64,000 nt of DNA from positions 220,001 to 284,000 of the forward strand of contig JAXRKP010000486.1 in NCBI GenBank assembly GCA_037039925.1, read 5' to 3'. The translations under genes and the position numbers were made by a program. Below the pieces are notes generated by a model that was given only the letters and a program-made list of their open reading frames with translations, was not told the DNA's origin and ran no database searches. How positions within the stretch are numbered: the first letter of the stretch is position 1; each line of letters opens with the position of its first letter. Of the stretch, positions 57,536 through 64,000 are shown piece by piece. The DNA comes from Doris montereyensis (lineage: Eukaryota > Mollusca > Gastropoda > Nudibranchia > Dorididae).

Positions 57536-58748
57536 AAATCAGAGGCTTGTGGGTTCAAGCTGAAACATTTTCTTGATTTTTTTCCGAGTAAAACAAAACT
57601 ACAAAACCCACCCGTCTCACTCAGACCTGCCACTCTAAAATTAAAAAAATCAGGAAGGAAACATGAACGATTTCAGGTATAGAGTCAGCCGGTCGCCTAA
57701 TCTCGAATTTAATTTTAATAATAAAATAATGTCATTGTTGATGCTGGTTCTGCTTTTTCCCAGGTAAAAATATCCATTATATTATAATAAACCCCAAGCA
57801 TCCCCCCCCCCCCTTTCCGCCTTGCCAATAAAACCTGAATTTTAGTACTAAATCAGAATTACACAGTTGCCCCCTTCCTATTCATTGTTTACAATAAAAG
57901 TGGAAGACACATTTTTCCTCTCATCAGTGGTCACTTATCTTTCTAATCATTGCTAATGCTAATGCTATCATCATATTTTCACATTCTTCACACATATGCC
58001 CACCCCTCCTGATAACTGGTCAGACATACCACCACACCTGTCAATTATCATCCATTTCCAACCTCTATTCTTCCTTGCATTTGCCTTTCACTTCATAAAT
58101 TGTTGCTCACTCCCTCTTTAACACACACATTCGCGATCGTACGAAAATGCTCTCTATTTCTCTCTTTTTATACACAAACACACGACATTTCTCTGTCTCT
58201 GACACGCGTGTGATCGTAATCGCACTGCAGGGGAGTCATGTTGTTTTCAAAGATTTTAATCTTGATTTAGATTAGATTTATTTAAGAGTACAGATCATCT
58301 AGATCTACATGGTCCCTAATAATAAATAATACTAATATATGGAACAATGCCGCCCAGGCAACGGCTATAGTTGTATTACAATAAAAAAAATCGGGATGGG
58401 CCAACGAAAAAATCGGAATTTCGCAAGTTTTTGCTAAAAATTATCGAGATGATTCCAATTAAATCGGGATAAACGGCATGTCTGCTCACTGGTCGAGATA
58501 GGTGGATCGAAACCTAGAGCCATTGGAGATGAGCGATTTAGAGAAAGGAGGTCACGTGAGCAGATCACAACACTGCACATTAAAAAGTAAAAGATCCCGT
58601 GGCTGTTTACTACAGTTACACTAATTACAGGACAGTCTGGCGGGCAAATTTATAAATCCTACCAAATCCCCCGATACCACTAATCACTAGTATCACCTTA
58701 GTTGTGGATGTGGGTAAGTAAAAAAAGTAAAAGTAAAATCAAATCAAA
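57536..58748 (+). mobile_element. SINE-A copy split by element D
   Basis: Left part 57536-57621 (GTGGGTTCAAGC to CCCGTCTCACT), right part 58485-58748 (GGTCGAGATAGGTGG to the AGTTGTGGATGTGGGTAAG tail). The two halves join into a continuous SINE if the 863-bp insert and one CTCACT are removed. Confidence 0.75.
57622..58484. mobile_element. Non-autonomous DNA element D, copy 2
   Basis: 863 bp. Ends CAGACCTGCC and GGCATGTCTG (9 of 10 bases inverted). CTCACT repeats directly on both sides (57616-57621, 58485-58490). Related along its length to 27604-28361, with a few insertions. No coding frame, so it would need a transposase in trans. Superfamily unsure; hAT is my first guess. Confidence 0.75.
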
Positions 58749-60394
58749 AGTTTATTGAAATCAAGATAAGCCACACACCTTCCACAGGAAGCTGTTCACT
58801 GTTCGGTTTTTTATTTTATTGATGGCTTGTTCAGGTATTTTTTACGAAGTACATAGTACATGTAATTACACTCGTTATAGTTATAGTATAGTTATTAATA
58901 TTATATTGCCAAATGTGGTGCCAGTGGTAACTTGGCGTTATAAAAGAATGATATTTTAGCGGCAAGAATTAATTACAGTTAGAAATAATAAAGATTAAAT
59001 TTGACAATACAATTACAATGTATGCCCACTACATCATGTGAAAATGCTGCTCACTGCTATACATCAATGTATGACTCTATGAGTTATTAACTATCCATGC
59101 ATCTCGCGAAGCACTTATCATAACACAAACAGACGGCATTTAGTCTTCTTACTCTTTCTACACGTATAATGGTACTATTCTTTCAACGCACTTCTCTTTT
59201 TTCGCTTGGAATTCTAGAACTGCGCTCAATCACACGTGCTCACTCATAGTCATACTAAAACTAAAACACCAAAGCTTAAAATAATTAAAAATGCCACCCA
59301 TGCATGTGAGTGTGAGCACACCAGTAGTAATAATACAGTAGTCTCCGCCAAAATGACCAAATAGACAATCCACGGGGGACAAAAAATTGTGCGTTTTGGC
59401 GAAGGTGCATCTTGACTAACATTAGTAACATGTAACTAACATTTACATCACCATTCGTGTTTGGAAATACATATATAAATTCTAGTTTTGTTTGTTTGAT
59501 GTTTGTTGATTTGAGAACTGAACAAGACCCAATACTGCAATTAGACCTTTTCAATATTTTCATAGATCTATTACATGTACAAACAAACATTCCTGTCTTC
59601 CTCAAGGCTACAACTACATACAACAGGTGAAGATGTTCGGCAACGAAGTTTGTTTTTCTTGGTTGACACGTGTCATTACTGTCATACAGAGTACGATCTC
59701 CGTGGGAAAAAGTGACACAAGACCTTTCTCAGATTTTCTCACTCAACTGTGAGTGTGAGTGATTAAAAAGAGAGATGACCGAACTGGTTGTCTAGCACAG
59801 ACATATCGAGTCGGGGAGGGAAAGGGTGGGTAAGGGTTACCAAATATCAGAGCCCAGACAGCCAAGACCAGCTGCATAATTAATTAATTGTCGGGTGCAT
59901 GTGTATACATGGTTAACAATTAACATAAATCTAGATCACAGTACACAGACCCACATGCGTGACATTTTGTCAGTGACAATGTCACTGGGATGAGGCAAGA
60001 GAAGAAGAGGTTATATTATCAAGTTTATTTTTCACATGAATTGAATCTTTAAATTTTAAATGCAACAAATTGAAGACGGACTTACAAAAACATGTTGCAC
60101 ATTGACAAAGTTAAGCTAACCGTTGTTGCATTTTGAGGGGGTGATTAACGTTGTAATTTGAAACTTCCGTTTGCATGATAAAATCGTGCATTTGGTGGAA
60201 ACCACTGTATCAAGGGTGTCTTATAAAATAAATATAATGATAATATTAAATAATTATGTCAAGGAGGTCACTGAACATAAGTTATTAAAAAAATTAGGTC
60301 CCTTGAACGTAACAATAGTAGTAACATCGACTTATGGGGCATACAATGTAGTACTACTACTACATGTAGTAGTGTTGTTAGCGAGCGCTACTGG
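58749..60394. other. Intergenic
   Basis: No gene recognised. A minus-strand open frame of 112 codons at 59285-59623 has no familiar motif and ordinary noise composition. Confidence 0.4.
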
Positions 60395-60735
60395 TAGGTT
60401 CTTCCTCCTTTCCTAGATGGTTATATATTGCACTTGCCTTTTGGATTCTCTGGCTGATTTCTTCTCTTAGTTTTCTTTCCCTCTGACTGAGTTAATCATT
60501 ACTCCTCCTAGGTAATTGTAGCTTTGAATTTGTTCTAAAATCTCCCCGCCCAATTTACGATTTTGTGTTTAAGCTTTCCTAGTTACTAGCATTGTTTTGG
60601 TTTTCTTTGCATTTACTCTCATTCCTCTTTTATTTAGTTCATTGTTCATAATGTTGATATTTGACTGAAGGTCACTTTCTAATTTTCCAAACAGAACTAG
60701 AACTAAATAATCAGCAAAAGAAAGCATTGATACTT
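60395..60735 (-). pseudogene. LINE reverse transcriptase fragment
   Basis: Minus strand: SFADYLVLVLFGKLESDLQS, a worn form of the catalytic FADD box (Asp replaced by Tyr), then NIMNNELNKRGMRVNAKKTK and, after a frame change, YNYLGG. Dead. Confidence 0.75.
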
Positions 60736-61149
60736 TTACTGGTTACAGTACACGTACTTACATTCATTTTCTTCATTGAGGATGCGATCATAATGTTAAT
60801 AATAGTAATGATAATATAGATCTAGTTCTGCGTTTGTTTCGGCCACAGTGAAGAAAGGTGGCGTGATGATATTATGTATGTTAATCAAAACAAAACAGCC
60901 CGTCACATCACTGCACAACAGAGACATTTAGTTATAGTTTTCTGAGAGTAAGACAAGAGGACTAATGTTTGGCAGTGGCAGCAAGTTTTACTTTTAAAGT
61001 ACAGTTTCCCAACCTCGTTTTGGACTACACAAGAAAATCGTTTGTCCGGTCTACTAAAAAAAGGGGGGAGGTCCGTTTTTAAAGCAGTGGAGAGAGCAGA
61101 AACTGGCATATGTCTCCTCAGCAACAGAAATCAGGAGACACATTATGTC

Positions 61150-61424
61150 TGACTAGTCTTGATGGTTTCGTCCTCTCAACAAAATGGTTGTGGTTTCAAG
61201 CCCAGGCAGGGTAGTTTAATCGATTTTTTCAAGTAAAACCACCACCCCCCCCCGGCCTGGTAGATGGATCGACACCTAGTCCCACCCAAAACGGACGATA
61301 AAAAAGGAGGTCCCGTTTGCAGACCACAAAACCGAGCAGCCTACGTTAACTATCCCTTGACTCTTTACAGGGTAGTCCGGGGTGAAATTAAGATGCTACC
61401 AAAACCCCCGATATCACCGCCCGC
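61150..61424 (+). mobile_element. SINE-A copy, 5' part
   Basis: Head GGTTTCAAGCCCAGGCAG, body GTAGATGGATCGACACCTAG through GGTAGTCCGGGGTGAAATT to CCCCCGATATCACCG. The SINE then gives way to a microsatellite; its tail appears at 62169-62195 (GTGACTGTGAGTAAAATC). Confidence 0.75.
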
Positions 61425-61447
61425 TCTTTCTCTCTCTCTCCCCCCCG

Positions 61448-61538
<91 letters not shown>
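61424..61538. repeat. (CT)n microsatellite
   Basis: About 50 CT units with a CCCCCCGCCC interruption near 61440. Confidence 0.95.
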
Positions 61539-61542
<4 letters not shown>

Positions 61543-62165
61543 CTTCTTCTTTTTCTTCCTCTTCTTCTTCTTCTTCTTCTTCTTCTTCTTCTTCTTCTTC
61601 TTCTTCTTCTTCTTCTTCTTCTTCTTCTTCTTCTTTTCTTCTTCTTCTTCTTCTTCTTCTTCTTCTTCTTCTTCTTCTTCTTCTTCTTCTTCTTCTTCTT
61701 CTTCTTCTTCTTCTTCTTCTTCTTCTTCTTTTCCTTCTTCTTCTTCTTCTTCTTCTTCTTCTTCTTCTTCTTCTTCTTCTTCTTCTTCTTCTTCTTCTTC
61801 TTCTTCTTCTTCTTCTTCTTCTTCTTCTTCTTCTTCTTCTTCTTCTTCTTCTTCTTCTTCTTCTTCTTCTTCTTCTTCTTCTTCTTCTTCTTCTTCTTCT
61901 TCTTTTTCTTCCTCTTTTTCTTCTTTTCTTCCTTTTCTTCTTCTTCTTCTTCTTCTTCTTCCTCTTTTTCTTCTTTTTCTTCCTTTTCTTCTTCTTCTTC
62001 TTCTTCTTCTTCTTCTTTCTTCTTCTTCTTCTTCTTCTTCTTCTTCTTCTTCTTCTTCTTCTTCTTCTTCTTCTTCTTCTTCTTCTTCTTCTTCTTCTTT
62101 TTCTTCTTCTTCTTCTACTTCTTCTACTTCTTCTTCTGCTGCTGCTGCTTCTTCTTATTCTTCTT
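61539..62165. repeat. (CTT)n / (AAG)n microsatellite, about 620 bp
   Basis: Roughly 200 trinucleotides with scattered CTTTT, CCT and TAC interruptions and a (CTG)4 patch at 62138-62148. Such purine/pyrimidine tracts can form triplex DNA. The Phe-, Ser- and Arg-rich open frames across it are artefacts. Confidence 0.97.
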
Positions 62166-62195
62166 CCTGTGACTGTGAGTAAAATCAAATCGAAT

Positions 62196-62754
62196 TGTGA
62201 AAACGTGAAGGCAGTACAAGTAGGGTTGTTGTATTATAACTGTGAGTGATATAAATTTTTACCTTTTTTTAAAATTTAAGTTTATTACAAATGAAGGACA
62301 TTTTTGGCAAATTTTGCCAATGTTGTGCAAATTGTTAAAATTTTAGCAGTATTCATTGGAAAGTTTTGGTTTAATTTTTTATCATCTTTTGAAGTCTTAA
62401 TTTACATATTTCGATCGGGACAGAGTTATGTTATGTACATTATATCTTTTCCATTCTTCTAATTTTAGCACAAGTAAAGGTAATAGTTTTTACAACTGTT
62501 GGTATTTTCTGGCAATTCTGGTAAATTTTGGCAAGGTGCAAGTGTAAATTTGGCAACTTTTTTTATTATACCAATTTTGTGCTTATTTTTGGAAAATTTG
62601 ACAATGGTGTGAGGTTTTAATTTTGCAAATTTCCGCGGTAAAAGACATATGGCTTTTCCTAGATGGCTACTATGGTGGATGCGCATAAAGCGATGTTTAA
62701 TTTTAATGGACCCATTTAATAATTTACGCGATCCTTTCTTGTATATTGGTACTG
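62196..62754. other. Spacer
   Basis: Recurring AAATTTTGGCAA / TTTGGCAAATT motifs (62305-62620), possibly a worn AT-rich repeat. No gene. Confidence 0.4.
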
Positions 62755-63010
<256 letters not shown>

Positions 63011-63039
63011 GATTGATTCTGATCTCTCTGTTTTCTCTC

Positions 63040-63320
63040 TAAAAGGGCAGAAGAAGAAGAAGTTTTCTTTCTTTCTTTTTTTCTCTCTCTTTTTCTCTCG
63101 GAGGGGGGGGAGTTGAGGTCGGCCAAGGACTAAATAAAAAGAGAACTGAAGGCAGAGATGTAAAAAGACGGGCAAACATGGATATCAATGGAGATGTTGG
63201 CCCAGGAGGAAGCCTTTGGAGTTTGATTGCTGATGGCCTATGTTTTCCACCAAGCTAAAAGGGCAGAAGAAGATTAAGTTTTCTTTTCTTTCTTTTTTTC
63301 TTTCTGTTTTTTTCTTCCCA
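63040..63320 (+). pseudogene. LINE 3' end, with a duplicated tail
   Basis: SLWSLIADGLCFPPS at about 63220-63260 resembles the WRxLIDGLCxPPS C-terminus of LINE proteins. It is followed by AAAGGGCAGAAGAAGA. The same tail CTAAAAGGGCAGAAGAAGA and following TTTTCTTTCTTTC stretch occur at 63040-63100 and 63256-63310. Confidence 0.55.
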
Positions 63321-63404
63321 GTCATATAGCCCCTGTTTTAACCTCCACGTTTACTACAAGTAATATGATGCATTTAGTTTAGTACATGTAGGGCAGTTTA
63401 TCTG

Positions 63405-63735
63405 CCTTCTCCTTTGGTATATTAATCATTGCTTGATATACTTGATCTGCTTCTGGAGCCTTTCCTAGTATAACTTTTCGCATAGCTGTTTGGATTTCTT
63501 TCATTGCGATATCTACATCTTCAATTATCTCATCTGGATTATCTTTTATTCTCACTGGTTGATCTGTACTCTTCGTTCTGCTATTCCTTCATTATTTATC
63601 CGTTATTAATATAATGTGTTTAATTGAGCGTGACTTAGTCTTTCTAATGTTCTTCATTGCTCCCCAGGGCAGCTTTTGATTTCCTTTGTAGTTTGTAGCT
63701 TTCTTTGTCCAAACTCTTTCCATTGTTTCTGTTTT
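63405..63735 (-). pseudogene. LINE fragment upstream of the RT palm
   Basis: Minus strand: YKGNQKLPWGAMKNIRKTKS, then DNPDEIIEDVDIAMKEIQTA and MRKVILGKAPEADQV, the ...KxGKAPGxD motif preceding the RT palm. With 60395-60735 it may be one element split by the microsatellites. Confidence 0.65.
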
Positions 63736-63759
63736 GCTTTTCTCACTTATATATACACA

Positions 63760-64000
<241 letters not shown>

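Noticed and set aside
59285..59623. 112-codon minus-strand open frame
   Set aside because: No motif, no similarity I recognise, and composition like the flanking noncoding DNA.

Overview
The window is eukaryotic, invertebrate DNA: GT-AG introns, AT-rich spacers, tRNA-derived SINEs, degraded LINEs, cut-and-paste DNA transposons, and many micro- and minisatellites. The SINE-rich, minisatellite-rich texture and the gene families suit a lophotrochozoan, perhaps a marine gastropod mollusc. The phylum is an inference; no single feature proves it.

Three host genes can be supported. (1) Positions 40-511 (+) hold the last coding exon of a GT10 alpha-1,3-fucosyltransferase, carrying two 1-base frame breaks. 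(2) A nucleosome assembly protein 1 gene (NAP1L1/NAP1L4 type) lies on the minus strand from about 33.02 kb to 12.4 kb. Fifteen coding exons add up to a 399-residue protein if six homopolymer-length indels are set aside. Its last 12 codons, with the C-N-Q-Q terminus, sit 8.2 kb from the previous exon. (3) The ribosomal protein S13 gene RPS13 lies at 44.31-56.81 kb (+). It has six exons, an intact 151-residue reading frame, a 5'TOP-like leader and a poly(A) signal. RPS13 introns 4 and 5 carry three box C/D snoRNAs that look like SNORD76/U76, whose conserved guide matches the large-subunit rRNA. This is the most interesting find.

Layout. 0-0.5 kb: fucosyltransferase exon. 1.1-7.9 kb: five unrelated tandem-repeat arrays (units about 20, 22, 36, 57 and 63/69 bp) with SINE and LINE scraps. 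8-12.4 kb: spacer. 12.4-33 kb: NAP1 gene, with introns full of SINE-A (same strand as NAP1) and family C repeats (all on the opposite strand). 33-42 kb: intergenic, with two foldback elements, a PIF/Harbinger deletion derivative, SINE and LINE fragments and a (CT)n tract. 42.4 kb: a possible unidentified minus-strand exon. 44.3-56.8 kb: RPS13, whose intron 4 holds a complete piggyBac copy with perfect TTAA duplications and a second, internally deleted piggyBac. 57-64 kb: nested SINE and DNA-transposon insertions, LINE fragments, and very long (CT)n/(CTT)n/(TA)n microsatellites.

NAP1 (histone chaperone) and RPS13 with its snoRNAs (ribosome production) are housekeeping genes; no pathway joins the three genes. 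Most other open frames are repeat artefacts. The reading-frame breaks in the two other host genes fall mostly in homopolymers, so consensus errors are at least as likely as gene death.
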